Of a stretch of 64,000 nucleotides of DNA, positions 17,344 to 26,415 are shown piece by piece. Within the stretch, counting starts at the first letter, position 1; each line of letters starts with the position of its first letter. Made by a program: the position numbers and the translations under genes. Under the pieces are notes generated by a model. The model was not told the origin of the DNA. It was given only the letters and a program-made list of their open reading frames with translations, and did not search any database. The stretch comes from SZUA-265 sp965651905 (GTDB taxonomy: Bacteria; Myxococcota_A; Polyangia; Polyangiales; Polyangiaceae): positions 1 to 64,000 of the forward strand of contig CBFGUG010000006.1 of the NCBI GenBank assembly GCA_965651905.1. Reading direction: 5' to 3'.

Positions 17344-19326
17344 TCAGCGCGCTTGAAGGCGACGACAGCCAACGCACCCATTGAGGCCGATCGGTCCCGT
17401 GTCGCAGTGCTCTTCGCCGTTGACGACGCCGTCGCCACAGAACTCACCCAGGCGGCAGTTTTCAGCACACTCGCCATACCCACCGTCGTTGACGCCATCG
17501 TCACATTCCTCACCGAACGCCACGACACCATCACCGCAGTATGCAGAGCACTCACTGGGTGCCTGTTCGAAACCAGACAGCGTCAAACGGAAAGACGAGC
17601 CCTCCATGCGTCGCTCGGCTTGAAAGACCGTCACGTTGTAGACGCCACCTTCGACCAGACCGAACCGCGCGGCCGACGTAGCATTGATGGTGACTTCGCC
17701 ATCTTCAGGGACGTGAATGCCACCGAGATCCACCGCCAGGATGCCGTTGACGAACACCCAAACGTCGTCATCCCCGGTAAACTCGAGAGTTGCGCTGAAG
17801 TCCGCCGTGTATTCGAACCACGTCTGTACCTCGGTGGTGAAGTAGAAGTTGTGGTCGTCGGCGCTGCCCAGCAGATCCTCCTCCCAGGGCCAGCCTGTGT
17901 AGCCGTAGGGCCCAGGAACCTTCGCGGGTCCCATGTCCGCGGTCGGACCCGTCACGTCATCGACCGGGAAAAACAGCGGACTGCCGTCGTACAGACGCTC
18001 GTCGGCACTGCACGGATCGTCACAGTCCCCATCCAAACACCAGCTGCAGGTCAAGTCGCCTTCATCGTCGTACTCTTCGTCTTCCAAGCCCTCGAACTGC
18101 TCGCCGTTTTCGCCATAACGATTGACGAACCCCCCCTCACCATTGTCGAACAAGACCATCGTGCTGGGAACCACGACCACGTGATCGCCGTTGGTGAACC
18201 AATTGTCGAACTGGGTGATGCCTACGTAGGAAGCTTTGTCAGCACCTGTTTCACACTCTTGCATGCCCATGGCGCCAACCAATTGCGGGCGGCCCGTCGT
18301 GGGATTGACTTGATCTTGCACGAGGCCTGTCGTCAGCGCATTGGCGGGCACTAGCTCGCCCGACTCTTCGACGGTACGCGTGCACTCACCAGGCTGAGGA
18401 CCGAAGTCGGGATGGCTGTCCGAGTGATCGCGATAGATTACGGGAACGCGGAAGACGCACTCGCCGTTTACCATCTCGCAAGGCGGAAACGTCTGAGTAC
18501 ACATGAAGCCGGGCTCGACGGTACAGTTAGCCGAGCAGCCGTCGCCGTCGATGCGGTTGCCGTCGTCGCAATACTCGCCAATCACCAGACCGTCGCCACA
18601 CTCCGAGGTGCAGCTGGCAGCGCCGGGTACGCAGGTTGGTTCTTGAATGCAGCGATCCGAACAGCCGTCGAAAGGAATGTTGTTCCCGTCATCACAGCTC
18701 TCTGCACCGCGCGCCACTCCGTCACCACAAACCTCGACGACACATTGGCTCGGCTCGTAGAGACAGTTGAACCCGATCTCGATGTTGCAGCGATCCGAAC
18801 AGCCATCGCCAGCAACCCGATTGCCGTCGTCGCATTGTTCCGAAACCGCCACCAGTCCATCGCCGCAAACCGCGATGGGCAAACACGGCGCTCCCGGCTG
18901 AGCGCAGCTGTAGCCCGACTCCACCGCGAGGCAGTTGCCAGAGCAGCCATCTCCGTCCGCCAGGTTACCATCGTCACATGCCTCGTCTTCGGTGAGCACG
19001 GTGTCGCCACAGCCAGGCGTGGCTGGACCGGACACTGGCGTCGACATGCCACCACCACCCATGCCACCGCCCCCGCCGCCGATGATCTGTTCACCATCTG
19101 TGGTGGAGCCAGAAGCGCCCCCACCCGTGGCTCCAGGGTTCGCGCCTGGCATCCCCGCACCGCCTTGGCCCGCGCCTGCGCCTACCCCTGCACCAACGCC
19201 CGCGGGAGGTGGCGGATCTTCAGCACTGCAGGCCAGTGACATCGCGACCGACAGCACGATGCCTATCGCGATCGATGGGCTTGAAGATCGAGGGGCGAAC
19301 GAAGTCAGGACAGTGGTCAAAGGCAT
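17344..19326 (-). CDS. Lipoprotein with DUF4215 repeats and a fibro-slime domain
   Basis: The ATG at 19326 has GGAG nine nucleotides upstream and gives a clean lipoprotein signal (lipobox SLAC near residue 33); a longer frame to 19386 has no ribosome site. A Gly/Ala/Pro-rich linker (~35-120) leads into four disulfide repeats (CGDG...CDDGN...DGCSxxC, ~115-300). The middle (~310-590) is a fibro-slime domain, with the hallmark TGDDDVWVFVNGILAVDLGG. Two further disulfide repeats end the protein. The fibro-slime domain was named from Fibrobacter and Dictyostelium proteins and is related to PA14-like carbohydrate or adhesion modules. A surface adhesion or matrix role is likely by inference. Confidence 0.87.
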   Translation of the reverse strand: MPLTTVLTSFAPRSSSPSIAIGIVLSVAMSLACSAEDPPPPAGVGAGVGAGAGQGGAGMPGANPGATGGGASGSTTDGEQIIGGGGGGMGGGGMSTPVSGPATPGCGDTVLTEDEACDDGNLADGDGCSGNCLAVESGYSCAQPGAPCLPIAVCGDGLVAVSEQCDDGNRVAGDGCSDRCNIEIGFNCLYEPSQCVVEVCGDGVARGAESCDDGNNIPFDGCSDRCIQEPTCVPGAASCTSECGDGLVIGEYCDDGNRIDGDGCSANCTVEPGFMCTQTFPPCEMVNGECVFRVPVIYRDHSDSHPDFGPQPGECTRTVEESGELVPANALTTGLVQDQVNPTTGRPQLVGAMGMQECETGADKASYVGITQFDNWFTNGDHVVVVPSTMVLFDNGEGGFVNRYGENGEQFEGLEDEEYDDEGDLTCSWCLDGDCDDPCSADERLYDGSPLFFPVDDVTGPTADMGPAKVPGPYGYTGWPWEEDLLGSADDHNFYFTTEVQTWFEYTADFSATLEFTGDDDVWVFVNGILAVDLGGIHVPEDGEVTINATSAARFGLVEGGVYNVTVFQAERRMEGSSFRLTLSGFEQAPSECSAYCGDGVVAFGEECDDGVNDGGYGECAENCRLGEFCGDGVVNGEEHCDTGPIGLNGCVGCRRLQAR

Positions 19327-19487
19327 TGCAATTAGCTCCGATCGCAGTTTGGCAGAATCGACAATTGGTTCAACAGGCTGTCTCATGGGGCTGAATTAGA
19401 TCGCACCCAACGGGCGCGTGCTCTTCGCCATGCACGCATCAAACGGCAAGTCATGACGTCGGAGCCACGACGAGAATCGCGGGCCCC

Positions 19488-19499
19488 TAGAATATTCTA
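19488..19499. promoter_or_regulatory. AT-rich 12-bp perfect palindrome
   Basis: TAGAATATTCTA is a perfect palindrome about 160 bp upstream of the fibro-slime lipoprotein start, in DNA otherwise rich in GC. It may be an operator or part of a promoter; nothing else supports the call. Confidence 0.25.
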
Positions 19500-19604
19500 C
19501 TCCCTGCGTTGGCTTCATTCGTGGAGTGGAAGCGTTGCTGCGTCGTCGGGATCGCCCCCTTCGCCGAACGTGACCCGTAGCGTTGTACCGCGACCGCTAT
19601 CTAC

Positions 19605-20111
19605 TCAGAAGCCGCGTAAGCCGGCAGCAATCAATTGTTCGCGCGTCAGTTGACCCGACAGCTCGAAGGGAACCTTGATGTTGAGACTCTCCCCCCCAAC
19701 GGCGGCATTACCCTTGAACACGTAAGGCACGGGGTTCGGTGACAGCGCGAAAGGCGCCAATGCTCCCAGGTTGACCCATGGCACGTCGAGCTGAGCGCTC
19801 ACCGTTCGGGCACCTTCACCTGGAATGCTCCCGCCAGGATAAGCGATGCCGCTGCCTAGCACCGCACCATTGCCCAGCACGATTTGCCCCTGCACGGAAT
19901 GAACCATGAGCGCAAACGAGTTGGGATTGTGCACGTCCAGCTCTAGTCCGAGAGTGAGCCCGCTGGGCGCAATCGCCAGCACGCGAGCCACCCGTGGATG
20001 CACGACCGGGTCTCTCGGCGAGCAGGCGAACAACGAGCCTGCGACGAGCGACGCCACCAACCACGATCGCAAACCTCCAAATCCGCGACGCCCGATCACC
20101 GCATGCAGCAT
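19605..20111 (-). CDS. LEA2-type (water stress/hypersensitive) lipoprotein
   Basis: This is a 168-residue lipoprotein: signal peptide with lipobox SLFAC at about residue 30, then one LEA14/LEA_2 beta-sandwich. Family features are 'GLTLGLELDVHNPNSFALMVHSVQGQI', where D-V-x-N-P-N is the LEA_2 signature, and a later PFELSG strand. The open frame extends much further upstream, but that part is antisense to the next gene; I use the ATG at 20111. LEA_2 domains bind hydrophobic ligands or protect proteins during desiccation, and bacterial lipoprotein versions are of unknown role. It is divergent from the Cys-rich lipoprotein gene with a ~200 bp shared promoter region. Confidence 0.8.
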   Translation of the reverse strand: MLHAVIGRRGFGGLRSWLVASLVAGSLFACSPRDPVVHPRVARVLAIAPSGLTLGLELDVHNPNSFALMVHSVQGQIVLGNGAVLGSGIAYPGGSIPGEGARTVSAQLDVPWVNLGALAPFALSPNPVPYVFKGNAAVGGESLNIKVPFELSGQLTREQLIAAGLRGF

Positions 20112-20307
20112 GCTCGCAGCGTAGAGCAGCCCATCACAAAAGTCTCCAGTCGCCAGCCCGCACACACTCCGCAAAGCCAACGATTCGCCCCCGACGTAGC
20201 GACCTGCCACCCACGTCGAAACACACGGGTCCTTCACGTTCCAAACGAGCGTGCGTCGTACAAATGCCGCCTGGCTCGAACTGGGGCTGAGGGTTACAAC
20301 TCGGGGC

Positions 20308-21786
20308 ATGAAACCTTCGCCTCGCTTCGCCCGGGTTTTCGCACTCACCTCACTCGCGACCCAGTGCCTGGGGTTCGTGGCCTGCTCTTCGGAGTCGTCC
20401 AACCCGCCCCCCGTTACCGACGGCAGCCAGGTAAGCACCGCGCCGGGCGCGGGGGGCAACGCCGCGGCCAGCGGTGAAGGGAATGACACAGCGCGCGATG
20501 GCGACCTCGTCGGAGTGGGCCCGAGCGACTCACTCGAAACGGGTGCGGGCACCTCGACATCGTCAGCCGCCCCAGCCATGGGCAGCAGCGCTAGCGGCGC
20601 CACGAATGATGGTTCGAGCGCTGCTGGTTCGACATCACCCGTAGGCACAGCTGGTACGGGAGCGAGCAACACGGGGAGCGGGGCCTTCGTGAGTGAAGAC
20701 GAGGCCATCTTGGTCGTCGAGGGTATGACGGAAACCGACGGAGAAGATCGCCCCGTGAACCTGGGCAGTGAGACGGAGTGTGATGGCCTGGACGAGAACG
20801 ACAACGGCGTGATCGACGACGTCGACGTCGGCAGAGATGGGCTGTGCGATTGCATCAACATGGGCTTCTTCGGACAGATCAGTTCGGATGCTGGATCCGA
20901 CACGGCTGCCTTCGAGGCGTGGCTGGTGGAGCGCAGCGGCGAGGTGCCCGTCAAGCACCTGGACGCGGACGGCACCATCACCGAAGAGTGGTTAGCCAGC
21001 TTGCAGGTGCTCATCGTGGGTGGTTTGGAGGACCGCTCGGGAGGCTTTTCAGACGCGGAAATCGCAGCGTTTGATGGCTGGTTGCAAGAACGCGGCGCTG
21101 GGGTGATCACCCTAAACGGCTACACGAACCAGATTGAAGACGGGCAAAAGATAAACGAACTCCTCGTCAATACTGGGCTCGGATACGACTTTGGCGGAGG
21201 CATTCCCGGTCAGGGCGTCATCGGTGACGGCGAAGCGCCTCCCGTGTGGCTGACCGACTTACCGACACCCGATCATCCGTCCGTGGACGGGGTGAATCAA
21301 ATTGGAGTGTTCTACGGGTATCCTGTGGCTGGCGACGGCTCGGTGATCTTGCGAGCAGAGGGTTTCGACTTGGCGATGGCGAAGGAGATCGGGAAAGGGA
21401 GAGCGTTCGTTTTCGCGGACGAATGGATAACTCAGGACGCAACCTGGTCGGGCTCGGTCAATGGCCAAGACGATCCATGCCAGCAACCGTGCAACGAAGA
21501 GCAGAACATCTGTGGCATCGCCGAGACACAGTGCGCTCGATGTGAAGACGAGCCCTGTAGCGATCCCGCCGAGCTCGACTCGGCAACCTGCACCAAGGGC
21601 TGCCAGCCTAGCTGCGATTCTGAGACCGCGCGTTGCGAAACCTACGCGGCCGAGTGCGCAGAATGCACTGAAGCCAGCGATGCGCGCGCCGAGGCCACCC
21701 CGAGGTTGTGGCTGAACACGATTCGTTGGCTGACGCCCGAGAACGAGTGCAAGGTCGACATTCCCCCAGTCGTACGGGTTCGCTGA
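20308..21786 (+). CDS. Lipoprotein with MopE-like loop, amidotransferase-like domain and Cys-rich insert
   Basis: The ATG at 20308 gives a 492-residue lipoprotein (lipobox FVAC). A Ser/Gly/Thr-rich stalk runs to about residue 150. Next is a MopE-type acidic loop (GLDENDNGVIDDVDV), probably Ca-binding. A Rossmann-like domain follows (~190-385: INMGFFGQ ... LQVLIVGG ... AGVITLNGYT ... GRAFVFADEW), which resembles ThuA/DUF4350-type class-I amidotransferase folds, although I see no Cys-His-Glu triad. Residues ~395-460 carry about 14 Cys in CxxC and CxxxC spacings, a likely disulfide module, inserted just before the final strand 'TPRLWLNTIRWLT'. Function is not recognised; it is probably a surface protein. 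Confidence 0.7.
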   Translation: MKPSPRFARVFALTSLATQCLGFVACSSESSNPPPVTDGSQVSTAPGAGGNAAASGEGNDTARDGDLVGVGPSDSLETGAGTSTSSAAPAMGSSASGATNDGSSAAGSTSPVGTAGTGASNTGSGAFVSEDEAILVVEGMTETDGEDRPVNLGSETECDGLDENDNGVIDDVDVGRDGLCDCINMGFFGQISSDAGSDTAAFEAWLVERSGEVPVKHLDADGTITEEWLASLQVLIVGGLEDRSGGFSDAEIAAFDGWLQERGAGVITLNGYTNQIEDGQKINELLVNTGLGYDFGGGIPGQGVIGDGEAPPVWLTDLPTPDHPSVDGVNQIGVFYGYPVAGDGSVILRAEGFDLAMAKEIGKGRAFVFADEWITQDATWSGSVNGQDDPCQQPCNEEQNICGIAETQCARCEDEPCSDPAELDSATCTKGCQPSCDSETARCETYAAECAECTEASDARAEATPRLWLNTIRWLTPENECKVDIPPVVRVR

Positions 21787-22016
21787 ACGGAGCGGGCTGT
21801 TTGCAACGCCGAAGTCCGCCAAATGCGGTTCGTGGCGCCATGGACGCAGCAAGGTGTTCGCCACACTCAGCCGTCGCAGGGACACCAGAGAAACGTCGAA
21901 TAACACGCGGTGAGGCAGCTTGCCGCGAAGCGAACGGCCATGCGATAGTCGGTGCGATGCCCCAGACGCACCGCACGAGCTCGCGCAAAGGTGCGAGACT
22001 GACACGCGCGATGGTC

Positions 22017-22076
22017 GGAGACGCGTACGCGCAACGGGGCAGAGATGCGTACGCGCGACTGGGCGGAGACGCGTAG
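22017..22076 (+). repeat. 24-bp tandem repeat (2.5 copies) that supplies a ribosome site
   Basis: Units begin at 22017, 22041 and 22065 (half copy). The shared pattern is [GA]GAGA[CT]GCGTACGCGC followed by [AG]AC[GT]GGGC; each unit contains the palindrome GCGTACGC, truncated in the last. The GGAG of the last partial unit is the ribosome-binding site of the next gene. Confidence 0.8.
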
Positions 22077-24347
22077 TTGACGTTCAGAAGGGCAGTGGCG
22101 TCGCCGCACCCCGACACGGGAAGCTCTCGCGCGCCGCGGCGTCTCGTGATCTTCGCTTGCGTGACGCTGTTGGCCAGCCTCACGCCCACCGCCGCGTGGG
22201 CTCAAACGCCACCAGGCAAGAAGCAGTCAGGCACAGCATCGGAAGAGTCTGCCAATCAAGACTCCCGCGCAGCAGCGGCCCGTTCAGCATCTGAGAACAG
22301 CGACAGCCACGAGGCGCCGCAGCAGAGGACCTCGGCCGCTAAGCAAGCTTCCGCCGAGCTCGCACCTTCGAGCCCAACGCTACCGAACGGACGACAGCTC
22401 TCGGGGTACGAAGGCGAAAGCATCGACATCGCGATGAAGCAGGTCCCCGGAGAGATCGAGCTCGACCCCGAGGGCAAGATCGTCGAGAGCATTTCCGTGG
22501 TCCCCTTGGAAGTGTTCGAGGCACGGGACAAGGTGCCGCTGTTCCTCAACTGGTTCCACGTGACGACGCGCAAGGGGATCATTCGACGCGAGGTACTGTT
22601 GCGCGAAGGCCACCCTTATCGCCAGCTGTTGGCCGACGAAACAGAACGCAACCTACGGGTGTTCTCGCAGCTGAGCGTCGTGCTGCTGGTACCCCTGAAG
22701 GGAAGCGCACCAGACCGGGTGCGTGTCTTGATCGTGACCAAAGACGTGTGGAGCCTGCGCGTCAGTTGGGAGCCGACCTTCTACAACGGCAAGCTGACGG
22801 GGTTATCCCTCAGCCCGTCAGAATCGAATCTCGGGGGGACGACGCAACGCATTTCGGGCAACGTCAACCTCACGTCGCGACACTACTGGTTGGGCGGCAG
22901 CTACTACATCCCTCGCATCGATGGCAGCCGCGTCAATGGCTACCTATCGGCCAACGCCATCTTCAACTGTCGCACGAGCGAACTCGAGGGTGGTACTGGC
23001 CTGCTCGACTACGGTCAGCCTCTCTACTCCAGCCTGGCAGAGTGGTCATGGCGTACGGCCGCCTCCTGGTCGAGCATCATCCGCCATCCCGTCGAAGACT
23101 TGGGGGGCGCCATTTGCTCCGAAAAAGGCCCCCCGCCTTTCTCGACGTGGTTCGACCGTGCTCCACTGAACGAACCCAACGAGACGGATACCATCGAGCG
23201 AGAGACCGTCCATGAAGTCAACATCCCCTACGCTTATCGCGAGGACCGACTCCGAGGGCAGTTCGTCGTCACCCGCTCGTTCAACAGGATCGACAAGCTG
23301 AACTTCAGCGTTGGTGCAGAGGTTGACCAGCGGCTGCTCTCCGCCGAAGCGGACACGCCAAGCCGCGCATGGGGTGAGCGTCGGGTCTTGACCTACGATG
23401 GGCGTGGCGAAAACCGAACGTTACGCAGTGCGATTACCGCCCAGCCGTTCACCCCATCGGCAAATGCAGTCAAACAGGTCAGCGCCCGCTTCCGCGAGCG
23501 AATCCTCGCGCTGCACGTTCCCAGGCTCGAAGAGGGCGAATCAGTCCCTGCAGAAGAGCTCATAACGGGCGATCGGCGCGTGAGCCCCTACCTGCAGCTG
23601 CACGCGTTTCACAACCGCTTCCTCAGGACCATCAACTACAACACGCTAGGCCTGCAAGAGGACGTTCAGCTCGGGCACGACCTGTACCTGCGCCTGTATC
23701 CAGCGTTCCGTCCGCTCTCCAGCCGCACGTTGCTGGGGGTGTTCGCTAGTGCCGCGTACACATGGCAACTCGGTGGTGGCTTCGTCCGCGCAGTGGGCGG
23801 AACGACGGTGGAGATGGCTGCAGATGGCAACGAGAATACCAGTCTCGAAATCCGAGGTACCGAGCAATCGGATGCACTGCTGCAGGCGGACTTGCACGCC
23901 GTCAGTCCCGACATCGGGCTCGGTCGATTCGTTTCCAGCGCGTCACTGCTCCACGCGCCGATTCGCTATTTACAGCGTTTCGCGTTCGGGCTGGGCGGGA
24001 CGGACCGCCTGCGTGGCTACGCGCCTTCGGCGTTTCTCGGAGGAGGGCGCGTCGTGCTCAACAACGAGTTTCGTTCGAAACCGCTGCGCCTCTACTCGGC
24101 CTTCGTGGGAGCCAATCTGTTCTATGACGTGGGGGACGCGGCGACGAACCTGAACGACCTCGAACTGCGACACGGCGGAGGAGTCGGTTTGCGATTTCTC
24201 TTTCCTCAGCTGGATCGCAATGTCTTTCGCATCGACCTCGGCTTTCCTCTTCAGGCGGATCCCAGCGGCGAGATCACGCTGTTGGCTGGCTTTGGTCAAA
24301 CGTTCGAAGAGCCTACGGCGCCGCCCGCAGCATTGCTCATTCAGTGA
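22077..24347 (+). CDS. Omp85-superfamily (BamA/TamA-like) outer-membrane protein
   Basis: The start is TTG; GGAG lies eight nucleotides upstream and no later start keeps the signal peptide (RRLVIFACVTLLASLTPTAAWAQ, cleaved at AWA|Q by the usual rule). Residues ~45-115 are a low-complexity Ala/Ser/Gln/Glu-rich linker. One or two POTRA-like repeats follow (~130-220; RREVLLREGHPYRQLLADETERNLR and VRVLIVTKDVWSL). The remainder is a beta-barrel with the family's C-terminal elements: GGTDRLRGYAP (the substrate-loop G-x-x-x-x-R-G-Y), NEFRSKPL, GGGVGLRFLFP and a closing beta-strand. Family members insert or secrete proteins across the outer membrane. With a reduced POTRA set it is probably a specialised paralog rather than the essential BamA; no passenger gene is obvious nearby. 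Confidence 0.82.
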   Translation: MTFRRAVASPHPDTGSSRAPRRLVIFACVTLLASLTPTAAWAQTPPGKKQSGTASEESANQDSRAAAARSASENSDSHEAPQQRTSAAKQASAELAPSSPTLPNGRQLSGYEGESIDIAMKQVPGEIELDPEGKIVESISVVPLEVFEARDKVPLFLNWFHVTTRKGIIRREVLLREGHPYRQLLADETERNLRVFSQLSVVLLVPLKGSAPDRVRVLIVTKDVWSLRVSWEPTFYNGKLTGLSLSPSESNLGGTTQRISGNVNLTSRHYWLGGSYYIPRIDGSRVNGYLSANAIFNCRTSELEGGTGLLDYGQPLYSSLAEWSWRTAASWSSIIRHPVEDLGGAICSEKGPPPFSTWFDRAPLNEPNETDTIERETVHEVNIPYAYREDRLRGQFVVTRSFNRIDKLNFSVGAEVDQRLLSAEADTPSRAWGERRVLTYDGRGENRTLRSAITAQPFTPSANAVKQVSARFRERILALHVPRLEEGESVPAEELITGDRRVSPYLQLHAFHNRFLRTINYNTLGLQEDVQLGHDLYLRLYPAFRPLSSRTLLGVFASAAYTWQLGGGFVRAVGGTTVEMAADGNENTSLEIRGTEQSDALLQADLHAVSPDIGLGRFVSSASLLHAPIRYLQRFAFGLGGTDRLRGYAPSAFLGGGRVVLNNEFRSKPLRLYSAFVGANLFYDVGDAATNLNDLELRHGGGVGLRFLFPQLDRNVFRIDLGFPLQADPSGEITLLAGFGQTFEEPTAPPAALLIQ

Positions 24348-24374
24348 TGTACGAGCGGCCCGAACGAACCATCA

Positions 24375-26192
24375 TCACTCACTGCGAGTGGCGAACGAGC
24401 CCTCACGGTCGATGATCTTGTTCTCACACAGCTTGGGCGCTTTCTTGTCTGGCTGCAGACATTGGGCTGCGTCGTCTGAGAAAGCGCAGCTCCAGTCCGT
24501 TGCCATCGCCGTCTTGCCGCAGTAGCCGGCCAAGATCACCGACACCATCAACATGATGCTTCCACCCCAAACCGCGCCCTTCGCGTTACTCAAGTACGGC
24601 ATCGGTGCGCCGCTGCCCTTGGCGAGTTGCTTGGTCAGTGCAATGGCTGCGCGCCCTTGGCCGACGGCCTTACTCGAAAGCCACAACTTGACGACCGTAG
24701 TGACCGCGAACATCGCCAGGAAGAACACCAAGACAGCGCCACTCTCGGTCGCTGACATCCAACCCAAGAACAGCACGTCGAAGAAGAGAAAGAGCGCCGT
24801 GGCCAGCAGCGCGTAAATGTTCGCCCTGCGCGATGCTGCCTGGGAGCTCTTCTCGGCTTGCCCGAGGGTCGACTCGTCGTCGACGTAGTGGTCTTCGCCT
24901 AAGCCTTCTTTCTGAGGGAACGGTGCGAACCACGCGGCTATCAGAGAAGGTGCCGCGGCGACCATCACGAGCCAGAAGAACTCTTTGAAGCCCATCATGT
25001 CGGCAAGTGGACCGCTGACCATCTGCGTGGGCACCAGCACCAAGTTCATGAACGCAGTGGCAAACGCGTAGTGCGTCATCTTGAACTTGCCGGGCGCGAT
25101 CTGCTGCATCATGTACAGCATGTTCCCGACGAAGCCGAAGCCGTACCAGAACTTCTCCAAGCTCACCACGAACGCGATGTGGTTGAAAGACAGCGGGTCT
25201 TCGGGGGAAACGACCTGGCTCAGGTACACATAACAAGCGTTTGGAATGTTCACACAAAGTGCGAGCACGAATAGCGCACGCTTCAAGGTGAACTTGGCGA
25301 TGAATGCTCCGCCCAGCAGTCCGCCAGCGATGCTGACGAGGGTGCTGACAGTCCCATCGATGATGCCCTTATCCTCCAAGGCCAGCTGCAGCGCTCCGTC
25401 CTCGATGCAGCCCTGCATGAACAGGGGTGCCTCGATCAAGAGCAGGCCTTCACTGGAGCGGTAGAAGAACACGAACGCCAACATTCCCCAGAGCGCCCGC
25501 TTGTTGCAGAAGTCCGCGGCGCTAGTGAGGAAGTCATCGATGACCTGTTTGGCGGTTTGTCCCTGTTTCTCTTCGGGCAAACTGCCTGTTGGAAGCATGG
25601 CCGTGTGGTAGAGACCAAACAGTGCCATCAGGACGCCCGAGCCGAAGAGCGCGTACATCCACGCCGTCTTGGCATCGTAACCACCCGCGTTCTGCAGGTA
25701 CCCCGCGAGCCACACGATGGCCGAAACAGCGATCACGCGGCCCAGGTTCCACGCCATGCCCTGAACGCCGATGTACGCGGCCTGCCGGGCTCGATTCAGG
25801 CTGGAAATGTAGATTCCGTCGGAACAGATGTCCTGCGTGGCCGACATGAACGCCACGACCCACATGATGCTGATGATCGCCGCGAAGTACCAATCAAGAT
25901 GCAGCGCCAGACCCATCAGCGCGAACAGGCCGCCGATGATGAACTCCGTGCTGAGCACGAAGAACTTCTTCGTCTTGAAGATGTCGAGAAACCCAGCCCA
26001 GAAGGGCTTGAGTGACCACATGATGCCGATGGCCGAAACGGCCACCGTGATCTCGGTATCGGTGTGGCCGAGGTCTTTGAACATCGTTCCCGACACCCAG
26101 ATGACCATCGAAAACGGGATACCCATCGCGATGTAGTTGCTGATCACCCAGAGGACGGGATGGCGGACCTTTTGCTCTTTTGGTTCGTTCAC
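24375..26192 (-). CDS. AmpG-like MFS transporter (PAT family)
   Basis: This is a ~605-residue transporter with 12 or more membrane helices. GTG at 26192 has GAAGG upstream; a GTG three codons earlier is the alternative. The N-terminal half has MFS features of the PAT/AmpG group: a helix-2/3 loop 'SLKPFWAGFLDIFKTKK' and helix-4 motif SATQDICSDGIYI, comparable to the 'ASQDI..D' signature of AmpG. A ~60-residue cytoplasmic loop separates the halves. The C-terminus has two additional hydrophobic segments and a small Cys-containing tail. AmpG imports anhydromuropeptides for wall recycling; a change of substrate is possible since the homology is general. It is convergent with the Omp85 gene, 27 bp apart. 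Confidence 0.8.
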   Translation of the reverse strand: MNEPKEQKVRHPVLWVISNYIAMGIPFSMVIWVSGTMFKDLGHTDTEITVAVSAIGIMWSLKPFWAGFLDIFKTKKFFVLSTEFIIGGLFALMGLALHLDWYFAAIISIMWVVAFMSATQDICSDGIYISSLNRARQAAYIGVQGMAWNLGRVIAVSAIVWLAGYLQNAGGYDAKTAWMYALFGSGVLMALFGLYHTAMLPTGSLPEEKQGQTAKQVIDDFLTSAADFCNKRALWGMLAFVFFYRSSEGLLLIEAPLFMQGCIEDGALQLALEDKGIIDGTVSTLVSIAGGLLGGAFIAKFTLKRALFVLALCVNIPNACYVYLSQVVSPEDPLSFNHIAFVVSLEKFWYGFGFVGNMLYMMQQIAPGKFKMTHYAFATAFMNLVLVPTQMVSGPLADMMGFKEFFWLVMVAAAPSLIAAWFAPFPQKEGLGEDHYVDDESTLGQAEKSSQAASRRANIYALLATALFLFFDVLFLGWMSATESGAVLVFFLAMFAVTTVVKLWLSSKAVGQGRAAIALTKQLAKGSGAPMPYLSNAKGAVWGGSIMLMVSVILAGYCGKTAMATDWSCAFSDDAAQCLQPDKKAPKLCENKIIDREGSFATRSE

Positions 26193-26415
26193 GGCGTGCA
26201 CCTTCTAGGCGAATTCAGCACAAAAGAAAACCAGCGCGGCGGCTGCGAACCCCGAGCATCCGCGCGAGTGTCGAACGCCCGATCGGGGTGTTGGAAACGT
26301 CGCCACGAGCACTCCCGGTCGAGGGCCGTCACGCACCTGACGGGCCGTGGCGCGGCACCTGGCGCAGCGTGTCAAGAGCTGGAATATGCTGTTGAATTCT
26401 TCGACGAGTGCCTCT

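Noticed and set aside
17332..19399. Plus-strand open frames opposite the fibro-slime lipoprotein
   Set aside because: They are antisense frames with no family features; the minus strand has a signal peptide, repeats and a domain.
20112..21110. Minus-strand extension of the LEA2 gene
   Set aside because: It is Ser/Pro-rich and antisense to a well-supported lipoprotein gene; the signal peptide starts at 20111.
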